Origin: Dorea longicatena
GTDB lineage: Bacteria; Bacillota; Clostridia; Lachnospirales; Lachnospiraceae
Length of the DNA: 64,000 bases
NCBI RefSeq assembly: GCF_025150085.1
Contig: NZ_CP102280.1
Span: 1,685,001-1,749,000 of the forward strand
Reading direction: 5' to 3'
In this document: piece by piece, positions 26,644 to 35,303 of the stretch
Position numbering within the stretch: position 1 is the stretch's first letter
How the letters are laid out: every line of letters begins with the position of its first letter
Position numbers and translations under genes: made by a program
Notes under the pieces: model-generated
What the model was told of the DNA's origin: nothing
The model's input: only the letters and a program-made list of their open reading frames with translations
Databases searched by the model: none

Positions 26644-26688
26644 AAAAAAACAGCTGCGATTCCTTTTTTTGCGGAATGCGCAGCTGCT
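26644..26688 (-). terminator. Rho-independent terminator of mgsA
   Basis: On the minus strand, CAGCTGCGCATTCC, a loop and GGAATCGCAGCTG (one unpaired base) are followed by TTTTTTT, 10 nt after the mgsA stop. Confidence 0.85.
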
Positions 26689-26697
26689 CTTTAGCTT

Positions 26698-27174
26698 CTA
26701 TTTCATCTTCTCCACTCTGTCCTGAATGGTCTTGTTAAAGTTCTCTACCTTTCTTTCATATGTAGAATTCATAAATTCAGACTTCAGCATGAAATCTGCT
26801 GTTGCAAGATTGTTAGCTGTAGGAATATCGTAAAGTACGGCAATACGGGATAATGCTCTTACATCCGGATCGTGCGGCTGTGCCTCTAACGGATCCCACA
26901 GGAAGATCATAAAGTCGATCTGTCCTTCTACGATCTTCGCTCCGACCTGCTGATCTCCTCCGAGCGGGCCGCTGTTATATCCCTTTACCGGAAGCCCGGT
27001 CTTCTCTGCGATCAGACGTGCGGTTGTACCTGTACCGCATAAGAAATGACCTTTTAAGATTTCCTTATTCTTGTCGCACCATTCGATCAGTTCTTTTTTC
27101 TTACCATCATGGGCAACGAGTGCGATATGCTTTGCTTTTCCAATTTCAAATGTTACAAAATTATCGTTTAACAT
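26698..27174 (-). CDS. mgsA: Methylglyoxal synthase
   Basis: 158 aa. Family features are ALVAHDGKKKELIEW, GTGTTARLIAEKTGL (phosphate-binding) and SGPLGGDQQVGAKI with the catalytic Asp region. FLWDPLEAQPHDPDVRAL and IPTANNLATADFML follow, with the catalytic His/Asp and substrate-binding residues. It converts dihydroxyacetone phosphate to methylglyoxal, an overflow bypass of lower glycolysis. It is monocistronic with a strong promoter overlapped by a palindrome. Confidence 0.96.
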   Translation of the reverse strand: MLNDNFVTFEIGKAKHIALVAHDGKKKELIEWCDKNKEILKGHFLCGTGTTARLIAEKTGLPVKGYNSGPLGGDQQVGAKIVEGQIDFMIFLWDPLEAQPHDPDVRALSRIAVLYDIPTANNLATADFMLKSEFMNSTYERKVENFNKTIQDRVEKMK

Positions 27175-27235
27175 CTGTTGAATTCTCCTTCCGTTTTAAC
27201 TCTCTTCGTTATCTTTATATATCAAACTTATATTT

Positions 27236-27264
27236 ATAATAAAATGTATTTTATTATCTGTCAA
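27236..27264 (-). promoter_or_regulatory. mgsA promoter with a palindromic operator between -35 and -10
   Basis: TTGACA (27259-27264) and TATTAT (27236-27241) are 17 bp apart on the minus strand. The spacer and -10 form a 20-22-bp near-perfect palindrome of the type TAATAAAAT-AC-ATTTTATTA, ideally placed for repressor occlusion. Confidence 0.7.
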
Positions 27265-27317
27265 CTTTAAACTGGAAATTAAATTGTATTTTAGTTACAA
27301 CAATTTGCCCATCACTT

Positions 27318-28937
27318 TCAGAACGTCTCAACGATTTCCTGCATCTGATCAAACTGTTCTTCCATCTCTTTTACAAGCCTGAACTGTGTTCTTGCCCGAA
27401 CAAGATTGTGTTCTGGATAAGTTGTTTTGAAATATACATCGCCCTGGAGGAAGTCAGCAAGAAAACGCATACCGCATTCCAGCGTCATAAGTCTCGCTCC
27501 CCACGGAAGACTGGCGTTCTCCGCCGGTGTCAGTACATCCTTCGCCATCTCCAGATACCCTTTCACGTAGATGCGGTAAAGCTCTATATCAAAGTGCACC
27601 TTGTTCAGATCCTTCTCATCTTCTTCCGCTGTCGATGCCCCGAACCGGATGGAATCACCAAAGTCATTTGCCGCAAGTCCCGGCATGATCGTGTCCAGAT
27701 CGATGATGCACAGTCCCTCTCCTGTATTCTTATCAAACAAAATGTTATTCAGCTTGGTATCGTTGTGCGTCACACGGAGCGGAAGTATTCCTTCCTCAAG
27801 CTGCTTCATAAGGACACCGCAGTCATCCTCGCGTGCCAGTACAAACTCTATTTCTTCACGGCAAAGTCTTGCCCTGTTCTTCACATCTTTCCGCAGTGCA
27901 TCTTTGAAATCACGGAAACGCTTCACCGTATCGTGGAACTTCGGAATCGTCTCATAGAGACTCTCGGCCGGATAATCCCCCAGCTGCTTCAGAAAATGGC
28001 CAAAGCTGAGTGCCGACTGATAGAACTGTTCCGGTCTCTCCACCATCTGATAGCACACAGAATCCGGTACATAATGCAGGCAGCGCCATGGCTGTCCGTC
28101 CGCATCTTCAAAATAGCTCTCTCCTGATTTTGTCTTAATATAAGACAATGCCTCTCTGTCCAGATCTCCGCCTTCCTCACGGATCATACTGCGCAGATAC
28201 TCCGTAACGCCGAATATATTCGCCATTACCTGATCCGGGTTCTTGAATACATTAATATTGATGCGCTGCAAAACATAGAGCGGCGTATCCTTTCCATCTG
28301 CGCCCGGCATATAGACTGCATAAGTCTCATTGATGTGGCCTTCTCCGAACGGCTTCACATAACTGCACTGCTGCCCGAAACCAAATGCGTACACGGCATC
28401 TTCCAGACTCCGGCTGTCCACGCCCTCGATCTTCCTTCTGGTTGAGAAGATCACTTCTCCTGCCTCCACTTTACATCCGCTCTCGATCGTACAGTCTGAC
28501 TTTACAACACTCCCCAGTCCGACATGCGCTCCGGCACATACTACTGAATTGTGATCTACGATCGCCCCGCTGTTCACCAGCACCGCACGTCCGATCCGGG
28601 TATTGGTATTTACCACCGCTCTCTGCATCACAAAGCAGCCCGGTTCCAGCACCGCACTCGGACTTACAACTGCAGACGGATGCACGATTGCCGGTACCTC
28701 ATACCCCGCTTCCAGCAATTTGTCCGTCCAGTACAGACGCATCTTGTTATTTCCAAATGCTGCTACTGCCACCGGATACTCCTTATGTCTGATCTCATAA
28801 TCACAGCACATTCCGATGACCGGTTCATCCTTCACCGCATCATCCAAAAATACAACCTTTTCATACCCCAGTGCCTGCGCAGTCTCCGCTACCATCCGGC
28901 CGAATCCGCCTGCACCGAGAATCAGCAAACTTTTCAT
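27318..28937 (-). CDS. Fusion of PglD/NeuD-like acyltransferase and NahK-like sugar kinase
   Basis: 539 aa from the ATG at 28937, which has GGGG 9 bases upstream. Residues about 1-170 have a Rossmann-like start (LLILGAGGFGRMVAETAQ) and then left-handed beta-helix repeats (VHPSAVVSPSAVLEPGCFV, GAIVDHNSVVCAGAHVG). This is the architecture of PglD/NeuD sugar N/O-acetyltransferases. Residues about 195-539 match the aminoglycoside-phosphotransferase fold in its N-acetylhexosamine 1-kinase branch: GEGHINETYAV, YVLQRININVFKNPDQVM, catalytic THNDTKLNNILFD and IIDLDTIMPG. A bifunctional role in amino-sugar modification and phosphorylation is inferred. It is monocistronic. Confidence 0.88.
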   Translation of the reverse strand: MKSLLILGAGGFGRMVAETAQALGYEKVVFLDDAVKDEPVIGMCCDYEIRHKEYPVAVAAFGNNKMRLYWTDKLLEAGYEVPAIVHPSAVVSPSAVLEPGCFVMQRAVVNTNTRIGRAVLVNSGAIVDHNSVVCAGAHVGLGSVVKSDCTIESGCKVEAGEVIFSTRRKIEGVDSRSLEDAVYAFGFGQQCSYVKPFGEGHINETYAVYMPGADGKDTPLYVLQRININVFKNPDQVMANIFGVTEYLRSMIREEGGDLDREALSYIKTKSGESYFEDADGQPWRCLHYVPDSVCYQMVERPEQFYQSALSFGHFLKQLGDYPAESLYETIPKFHDTVKRFRDFKDALRKDVKNRARLCREEIEFVLAREDDCGVLMKQLEEGILPLRVTHNDTKLNNILFDKNTGEGLCIIDLDTIMPGLAANDFGDSIRFGASTAEEDEKDLNKVHFDIELYRIYVKGYLEMAKDVLTPAENASLPWGARLMTLECGMRFLADFLQGDVYFKTTYPEHNLVRARTQFRLVKEMEEQFDQMQEIVETF

Positions 28938-29058
28938 TACGTATTTCCCCAAATTGTTTTTTTATTTTATTTTGAAATATTTTGTTTTAAAATATTATTT
29001 CTTACATTCATCAGTTATATCATATCATAGAAGTAGAACCGGAGATAGTTATTTTCAT

Positions 29059-29103
29059 AAAAAGCTTCGGAGAATCACAGGTAACAGGATTCTCCGAAGC
29101 TTC
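29059..29103 (-). terminator. Strong hairpin between the remnant at 29153 and the fusion gene
   Basis: AAGCTTCGGAGAATC pairs with GATTCTCCGAAGCTT, a 15-bp perfect stem, followed by TTTTTATG on the minus strand. Confidence 0.8.
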
Positions 29104-29152
29104 TTTGTATTTATATTTATATTGGAAAGGGGTTCCCTTTTAGGGACATATT

Positions 29153-29361
29153 TTAAAGATAGTTCAATCTTTCAAGGGTATTCAATACCATATGGCGTCC
29201 GGCATCCGTTCCGTCAATGATACGTCTCGCACGTACAGAAGCCCTGTGCCGCCACGTGCACGCAGCTCATAATATTTGATATGTTCGTCGCTCAGTTCCC
29301 CATCATGTCCGGCGAAATCACTTCCCATAGGCATCATTACAACACGGTTTTTGAGTGTCAT
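29153..29361 (-). pseudogene. Remnant of an old yellow enzyme-family NADH:flavin oxidoreductase
   Basis: From ATG 29361 one frame reads MTLKNRVVMMPMGSDFAGHD and continues to KYYELRARGGTGLLYV, the start of an old yellow enzyme barrel (first ~50 residues). After a frame change it reads RRIIDGTDAGRHMVLNTL and stops at 29153, resembling the family's C-terminus. The roughly 500-residue middle is missing, so this is an internally deleted pseudogene. It lies downstream of cytX on the same strand. Confidence 0.7.
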
Positions 29362-29413
29362 ACCTCTGGCTGAATACGTGTGGAAGATAGATTTTGTCTA
29401 TGAATTATCAATC

Positions 29414-30592
29414 TTATTTTTTCTGATTTTTTTCAGGTATTAATTTCCCGGCGATCAGACACAGGACGATCGTGATCACCATATCCGGCAATGTATTCCC
29501 CACCGGCATATCTACATTCATAAGAATTCTGTACACAACGAATCCAATCACCCAGATGATCATATTCGGCACATATACTGCCCGACTGCTCTTGTCTTGT
29601 TTTAACAGGAAAAAATCAGCAATCTGAATAGCGATCATCGGTGCAAATACAGAACCGATCAGATACAGGAAATCTGTTATATTATCCATCGGATATACAA
29701 TTGCTGCGGCCGTTCCAATCACTGTCACAACGATAGCAACATGCTTTCCGTTCCATCTGCTTACAACCGTCTCGCTGGAGATTCCAGCAGAGTATGCATC
29801 CAGGAAAGTGGTTGTAACTGTTGAAAATACAATGATCAGAAGTCCCAGGATGCCAAGACCTGCCTTTAACATGATCTGTGCAATGTCATACTCTCCGGTA
29901 ATGATAGCAGCTCCCATTCCGATCACATACATCCAGCAGCTTACGATTCCATATGTAACCGCACTGACTGCAGTTGCTTTCACCGGCTCCTTCGCCTCTC
30001 TTGTGTAATCACTGATCAGTGGCAGCCACGATAATGGCATCGCAACCGCAAGCTCTACTGCTGCTCCAAATGTCATACTGTCGTCAGACGGTGTTCCCGC
30101 CCCGCTTCCTGTAAATATCACCTTACACAGAATCAGTGTCAGGATAAATAATGCTGCCATCGCAACAGTATTGATCTTGCCCAGATTCGTAATTCCGATC
30201 ACAATCCACAGAATGATCAACGCTCCGATCACCAGGCACCAGATCCATCTACCGGTATGCATCACACCGTCTGCTGCCAGTGCCCCGTCATAGATCATGA
30301 TCGCAGTCCAGCCGACAAGCTGCAACACATTCAGGACCGCAAACAGAACACTTCCTTTCTGTCCAAAGCTCATCTTTACAGTCTCCATTGCACTCTTTCT
30401 GACTTTTCCACCGATCACTCCTGCCAGGAAAAGCATCAGACAGCCAATGATATGTCCTACTATGATTGCTGCCAGTCCTTTTCCCATGCCAAGCGGGGCC
30501 AGATATGTTCCGGTCAGGATCTCTGCGATCGAAACCCCTGCGCCGAACCAGATCAGACCATTTTCAAATAAGCCGGTACGCTTCTCTTCCAT
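29414..30592 (-). CDS. cytX: CytX-like NCS1 permease (putative hydroxymethylpyrimidine transporter)
   Basis: 392 aa, about 12 membrane helices. NGLIWFGAGVSIAEILTGTYLAPLG at the N-terminus and the segment PLSWLPLISDYTREAK are typical of the CytX branch of nucleobase:cation symporters. FSTVTTTFLDAYSAGIS is also conserved. CytX proteins are predicted to import thiamine pyrimidine precursors and are often under TPP riboswitches. None is visible here, and the gene follows the aldo/keto reductase by 33 bp, so the substrate is not certain. Confidence 0.82.
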   Translation of the reverse strand: MEEKRTGLFENGLIWFGAGVSIAEILTGTYLAPLGMGKGLAAIIVGHIIGCLMLFLAGVIGGKVRKSAMETVKMSFGQKGSVLFAVLNVLQLVGWTAIMIYDGALAADGVMHTGRWIWCLVIGALIILWIVIGITNLGKINTVAMAALFILTLILCKVIFTGSGAGTPSDDSMTFGAAVELAVAMPLSWLPLISDYTREAKEPVKATAVSAVTYGIVSCWMYVIGMGAAIITGEYDIAQIMLKAGLGILGLLIIVFSTVTTTFLDAYSAGISSETVVSRWNGKHVAIVVTVIGTAAAIVYPMDNITDFLYLIGSVFAPMIAIQIADFFLLKQDKSSRAVYVPNMIIWVIGFVVYRILMNVDMPVGNTLPDMVITIVLCLIAGKLIPEKNQKK

Positions 30593-30625
30593 AATGTTTA
30601 TTCCTCCTCGTCTTCCTTTGTAGTC

Positions 30626-31579
30626 TTATATAATAGTCTTTTTCAAAGCCTGTTCCAGCAGCTGCATCTCATCATCGCTTAATTTCCACTCAAATACCTT
30701 GCAGTTCTCCTCAATTTTATCGCGGCTCTGCGCTCCTATAATACAAGAAGAAATAAAAGGTCTCTGCAAGGTCCAGTTCAATGCAATCTGCGACAATGGA
30801 ACATTTCGTTCCTCACTGATCTGATCCATTGTTCTTAAAAGAAGCATTACTTTTGAAAACAACGGTTCTTTAAAATATGGGTAAAACCGGTTTCGGTTAT
30901 CATCCACACCATATTCCTTGAGTTCTCTGTATTTTCCGGTTAAAATGCCTCCTCCGAGCGTTCCATAAGTCATAACTCCCATTTTCTGAGCACAGGCCCA
31001 CCGGATCAGCTGCTCCCATTTCCGATCTACCATAGAATACTGTGGCTGATATGCTTCTATAGCACAATATTTTTCTGCTTCTTCCATCTGTTCTTTTGTA
31101 AAATTCGATACTCCGATATGCAGAATCTTTCCTTGCTTTTTCAATGTATTAAGCGCATCCATTGTCTCTTCCATCGGAACATTCGGATCCGGCCAGTGGA
31201 CCAGATATACATCGATATAATCTGTCTTCAGATTACGGAGTGATTCTTCGCATTCCCGCATGATCTTATCTGCCGACCCGCAGCGTACATATTTTCCATT
31301 AATAAATTCATTTCCACACTTGGTAGCCAGGATCACTTCTTTCCTGACGCCAAGTTTGTGCACAACTTCTCCGATATACTGTTCTGCCCTGCCTCCGTTG
31401 TAGGCAGGTGCCGTATCAATAAAATTGATTCCACAATCTACTGCTGCCTTGATCGCATCCATCCGGCTTTCGTCGGAATAAGAATCCCATCCGGCACCTC
31501 CGATTCCCCATGTACCAAGACACATCCTGGATACACGAAGTTGTGTCTTTCCAAATTCTGTATATTCCATTTTCTTCAT
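30626..31579 (-). CDS. Aldo/keto reductase
   Basis: 317 aa TIM-barrel oxidoreductase. Catalytic tetrad residues are visible: Asp in NFIDTAPAYNGG (with Tyr), Lys in ILATKCGNE and His in DVYLVHWPDPN. The C-terminal NADPH-binding part is IIGAQSRDKIEENCKVFEW. The physiological aldehyde or ketone is unknown. It is cotranscribed with the CytX-like gene. The ~130 bp upstream (31580-31711) hold no recognisable riboswitch. Confidence 0.92.
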   Translation of the reverse strand: MKKMEYTEFGKTQLRVSRMCLGTWGIGGAGWDSYSDESRMDAIKAAVDCGINFIDTAPAYNGGRAEQYIGEVVHKLGVRKEVILATKCGNEFINGKYVRCGSADKIMRECEESLRNLKTDYIDVYLVHWPDPNVPMEETMDALNTLKKQGKILHIGVSNFTKEQMEEAEKYCAIEAYQPQYSMVDRKWEQLIRWACAQKMGVMTYGTLGGGILTGKYRELKEYGVDDNRNRFYPYFKEPLFSKVMLLLRTMDQISEERNVPLSQIALNWTLQRPFISSCIIGAQSRDKIEENCKVFEWKLSDDEMQLLEQALKKTII

Positions 31580-31711
31580 CTCCGTTTCATTTTTCGCTCA
31601 TTTTGTCAATCTATCATTTTTACATTTAGAATAATGATATCAGAAAACTTTTTATAACTCAAGAGCTGAATGCTTTCTTCCAAGCTTGCCCGTTCCCGTC
31701 TCCAACGACTG

Positions 31712-32335
31712 TCAATACCGCAGCGGAATCTCCGACTTTTTCACACGCACTTCCAGATTTCTGCTTCCAAAATAATGCCGCAATCCCTTAACCGCCAGAT
31801 CACTTGTATTCTTCGTCCCAACGCAAACAGATTTTAAACAACTTATATCTCCAAGCTTCATTTTTATAAACGGAATAAATACTTCATCTTTTATCCGATA
31901 TTCCACCGGAATGCTATTTTCCGGCACTTGATGCTCTCTTTTATGTACACAGAGGAACACCATGCGATATTCCTGCTCCTGTGCAAAACATTCCTTTTTG
32001 AAGAACATATTATACAACAGGCAGATCACTGAGATATGATCTACAAATAATTTGACATCCTCTTCTTCTGCGCTATCCAAATCATCCCAGCCATGAATGG
32101 TTTTATAATCTTCTCCATCCGATAACAGAAGCCGCTCTATGGTATCTTCCAGTAATTCTGTCTGTTCATCATGATCATATATCACTTTTCCGTCAAATAA
32201 CGTGCTGTCATTCCCGCAATGTTCCTGAAATGTTTCCTTCAATTTTCCATATTCGACTTCCATGCAATATCCCATGAAATCCGAATACTCCGACCACATC
32301 AACAGGCTGTCACCACTTGTACAAAAGGAAATAAC
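31712..32335 (-). pseudogene. N-terminally truncated DUF2971 protein
   Basis: The frame reads CTSGDSLLMWSEYSDFMGYC from about 32330 through an EYRMVFLC segment to a stop at 31712, matching the middle and C-terminus of DUF2971 proteins (typically ~270 aa). Homology begins in mid-domain, without its own start or ribosome binding site; the first ATG in frame is at 32299. The region upstream belongs to unrelated fragments, so the N-terminal half was lost by recombination. DUF2971 genes are frequent in mobile and defence regions. Confidence 0.65.
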
Positions 32336-32862
32336 ATAGCTGCCTTCTTCATCTTCGGCGGTCTGTGCTTTTTATCGTGTGCATCGGTTCCGACGCAGTA
32401 TATCAGTTCTTCGTCCAGAAGTGCTCCTATGAATTTCTTAATCTTTCTTCCTGCGCCGCCAGTGATGCTGTCTGCGTTGACCTGTATGTACACGCCCATA
32501 TCGTAGTATGTAGTCAATAAGCCTGTATTAGGTATCTCATATTCTGGTATCGCCTGCTGTAAGCCAATCCCTCTAACATTAGGAACATATCTCCATTCAC
32601 ATTCATCACAAAAACATTTTCTTGATTTTTCATTAGTATTTCTATTCACAAAATTCCTTTGATACGGCTTATAAAACATAAGTTCATGAAGTAAGTAGTC
32701 CTTTAGCATTATTTGTGTTTCTGTTTCTTCTTTATCATCTTCCTTAAGTATTCTTTGAAATGTATCTGATATATCCTTTCGTAAAGTAGAATTTTCATTT
32801 AGATAATGAACTGGTTGAATATCATTTTGCATTTGTATGATAATTAGGAAGTTAATTATCAC
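32299..32862 (-). pseudogene. Chimeric ORF: AbiGi-like fragment joined to a CpsB-like phosphatase fragment
   Basis: One 187-codon frame joins two unrelated pieces. Residues about 15-112 contain ELMFYKPYQRNFVNR and CFCDECEWRYVPNVRG, which resemble AbiGi-type abortive-infection antitoxins. Residues about 118-176 (YIQVNADSITGGAGRK, YCVGTDAHDKKHRPPKMKKAA) match the C-terminal part of CpsB/CapC PHP phosphatases, for which a full copy lies at 56393-57130. There is no plausible start or ribosome binding site. Best read as recombination debris rather than a gene. The AbiGi match is tentative. Confidence 0.6.
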
Positions 32863-32889
32863 ACGTTTCCTTTTTTTTAATATCGTGGT

Positions 32890-33091
32890 TCAATACATTC
32901 AGATACTGTGGACTTTTGATTTTGCCCTGTAGCTTTGACTACTCTAAGGAGTGTATTGCCGCTACCTTTATCTGAATTGTTTATAGCTGGATGTTGCCGG
33001 AGTAATCCGAGTACTTATTTCCATCAAGTCTACGATGATAATCGCTGGTGGATATCACGGTATCAGACTTTAGAAAGAGAGGTACAACCTC
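32890..33091 (+). ncRNA. Candidate bridge-RNA region of the IS110 element
   Basis: IS110-group elements encode a target- and donor-specifying bridge RNA in the noncoding left end upstream of the transposase. This ~200-nt stretch has that position and size and no ORF. I could not identify the two guide loops, so the call rests on location. Confidence 0.35.
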
Positions 33092-34255
33092 ATAATTTAT
33101 GTAGACATTGACATTGCCAAACTCAATCACTTTGCCTCAGCCATATCTTCTGATGGTGAAGAATTAATCAAGCCGTTCAAATTTACAAATGACAATGATG
33201 GCTTCCAACTGCTGATTTCCAAGCTAGATTCTCTAGACAAGGACAGCCTCATCATTGGTCTTGAATCGACGACACACTACGGCGACAACCTTGTTCGATA
33301 TCTTGTTGCTAAGAATTACAAAGTGTGTGTGTTGAACCCCATCAAGACTTCTACTATGCGTAAGAACAACATTCGCAAAACGAAGACTGACAAAGTCGAC
33401 ACATACATCATTTGCAAAACTCTCATGATGCAGGAATCTCTCAGATTTGTGACCTTCTATGATCTTGATCTGATGGACTAAGCCCTTGGACGATTCCGTC
33501 AGAAAACCATTAAGCAGCGAACCCTCCTAAAGATTCAACTGACTTCTTACGTGGATGAGATATTCCCTGAATTGCAGTATTTCTTCAAATCAGGTCTGCA
33601 TCAAAAATCTGTCTATGCGCTTCTAAAAGAAGCACCAACACCGGAAGCTATTGCTTCTATGCATATGACTCATCTGGCTCATTTTCTCAAAGTGAACTCG
33701 CATGGACGCTTTGACAAAAAGATGGCTCAGCAGTTAAGAGTTCTCGCACAGAAGTCTATCGGTGCCAGCGACAGTTCTCTATCTATCCAGGTAACTCACA
33801 CAATTCAACAAATAGAGTTACTCGATAGCCAATTAGAAAGAGTTGAAGCTGAAATGACGGAAATCATGAAATTCAATGATTCTGTCATTATGACCATTCC
33901 TGGTATCGGATATATCAATGGAGGAATGATACTTGGCGAAATCGGTGATATCCACCATTTCTCCAGCCTCAACAAGCTGCTTGCATATGCCGATTTGGAC
34001 CCTTCTGTCTATCAGTCTGGAAACTTTCAGGCTAAGAAGACCAGAATGTCAAAACGTGGATCTAAAGTCCTCAGATATGCACTTGTTAATGCAGCTCACA
34101 ATGTTGTTAAAAGCAATGCCGCCTTCAAGACTTACTATGACGCCAAGATGGCTGAAGGCCGGACTCACTATAATGCTCTTGGGCACTGTGCCGGCAAGCT
34201 CGTCAGAATCATCTGGAAAATGATGACTGACAACCTGGAATTTAACCTCGAATAA
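33092..34255 (+). pseudogene. IS110-family transposase with lost start codon and in-frame stop
   Basis: The frame from 33092 reads IIYVDIDIAKLNHFASAISS. The catalytic DEDD residues appear in VDIDIAK, GLESTTHYGDN and KTDKVD. The C-terminal Tnp20 domain has [20 protein letters not shown] and the catalytic Ser in [17 protein letters not shown]. The position where family members have ATG is ATA (33092-33094), 9 bases after AGAGAGG. Codon 130 is TAA (33479-33481). The 3' part remains open from ATG 33551 (234 codons). Both changes argue that the element no longer makes full-length recombinase. Confidence 0.85.
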
Positions 34256-34362
34256 GAGGTCTGGATACCTACATCTTAGATTTGTTTAAAAGCACCCTCC
34301 AGGGAGCCTTATTAAGGTTACCCATTTTTACCACGAAAAGGATTTATTAATTTCCAGCTAAT

Positions 34363-34607
34363 TTAAGCTTGACTTTTCATAGCTGGTCTTGTATGATATT
34401 CATATAATTCATTTGCTAGTCTTCTTTGAATAAGTTTTAATTCCTTATTTGGTGCATTAATTAAACGTTGTCCACCACTTTTTTCGGAATTTCAAACGAT
34501 GTATACATATTCTCCAAATGTTTTATATATAAAAGATATGTTAATCTTTTATGAGAAATCCCCAAAAGATCTGCTAATTCATTTCTACTTTTAACTTCGT
34601 TTATCAT
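34363..34607 (-). pseudogene. Retron-type reverse transcriptase, truncated and frameshifted
   Basis: From ATG 34607 (AAAGGA upstream) the frame reads MINEVKSRNELADLLGISHK and YTSFEIPKK, then shifts in an A-run (six A; seven would restore the frame). The next frame continues GGQRLINAPNKELKLIQRRL and ANELYEY. This is the conserved N-terminal RT region of retrons (GGxRxIxAPxxxLKxIQxxL). Homology stops after ~70 residues at the IS110 right end; a full RT is 300 or more aa. It starts 22 bp after the msr-msd-like repeat. Confidence 0.8.
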
Positions 34608-34629
34608 TTTCAATTTATCCTTTTATAAA

Positions 34630-34768
34630 AATAACGTGTAGTTACTCATTATGCGATGCTTAAAGACTATTCTGCAATCATAGTTAAAAAAGTAAGAGAA
34701 CGCATATCTCACTACCATTTTTACCAACACTTGCGAAACACAAGTACAAAATCTAACTACACGTTATT
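34630..34768 (-). ncRNA. Retron msr-msd-like noncoding RNA
   Basis: A perfect 15-bp inverted repeat, AATAACGTGTAGTTA (34630-34644) against its complement (34754-34768), bounds 139 nt immediately upstream of the RT start. These correspond to the a1/a2 repeats that fold the retron ncRNA. Directly after the 5' repeat comes TTAGATTTTG, giving a G at the expected branch position. A hairpin ACTTG-TGTTTCG-CAAGT follows, and then an msd-like region with ATGCG/CGCAT pairing. Confidence 0.75.
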
Positions 34769-34955
34769 AATAGAATAAAACATTTTCTTATTCCTGACAA
34801 CCTATTTACTTATTTTTATAAAAAGCAAGCAATGAAAAGTCACAAAACCTCTTCATCCACCTGCTTTTTCCGTATACTCTCACCACTTCCACAACATCTG
34901 GATGTTCAACCGCCCACATACCACAAAATACCACCTGTTTTTCGACCTCCGTCTA

Positions 34956-35303
34956 CTAGGAGACAAAATATTCCACTGCTTTCCATTGCTGTGCCAACGT
35001 ATTATTCATACTATAGAGTTGAATATTACTTACATTTGCTGCGATCGCTGCCTGAAGATCTACGCAATAATCTGCATCTAATGCAGATAAGAAAACGATT
35101 CGACCATTTGTCTGCTTTACCGCAATCCATTTCTGTGATTTTTCATCTTTATAGTCTCGTTGTTCTATATTGGCAGAATTCTTTGCCGAACCGCCATTTA
35201 TACTCAATACTTTACCTGAATTCTTATTTTTCAAAATCACATAATTTTTATTATCACGACTTATCTTGTATTTTTCCAGTGCTATTTTAATGATTTGCAA
35301 CAC
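34956..35303 (-). pseudogene. Ricin-type beta-trefoil (RICIN/CBM13) lectin fragment
   Basis: 115 codons. NYVILKNKNSGKVLSINGGS, then IEQRDYKDEKSQKWIAV and IQLYSMNNTLAQQWKAVEYF show the repeated Q-x-W of beta-trefoil lectins. There is only about one domain and no signal peptide, catalytic partner or convincing ribosome binding site. Such domains normally sit at the end of secreted glycosidases or toxins. Probably the 3' tail of a lost gene. Confidence 0.55.

Larger units (their letters stand above)
32880..34385 (+). mobile_element. IS110-family insertion sequence (degenerate; boundaries approximate)
   Basis: A DEDD transposase frame (33092-34255) is flanked by ~200 bp of noncoding sequence on its 5' side and ~110 bp on its 3' side. 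IS110 elements lack terminal inverted repeats, so ends cannot be fixed by eye. The right end must fall near 34363-34390, where retron reverse-transcriptase homology breaks off. ATAGCTGG occurs once in each flank (near 32987 and near 34380). The element is inserted in the opposite orientation to the retron. Confidence 0.7.

Noticed and set aside
30593..31711. TPP riboswitch expected for a CytX-like permease
   Set aside because: Neither the 33-bp gap before cytX nor the ~130 bp upstream of the aldo/keto reductase shows the CUGAGA/ACCUGA core elements.
32299..32862. A genuine 187-aa phosphatase-like protein
   Set aside because: Only the C-terminal ~60 residues match CpsB; the N-terminal metal-binding HxH motif is absent and the rest matches another family.
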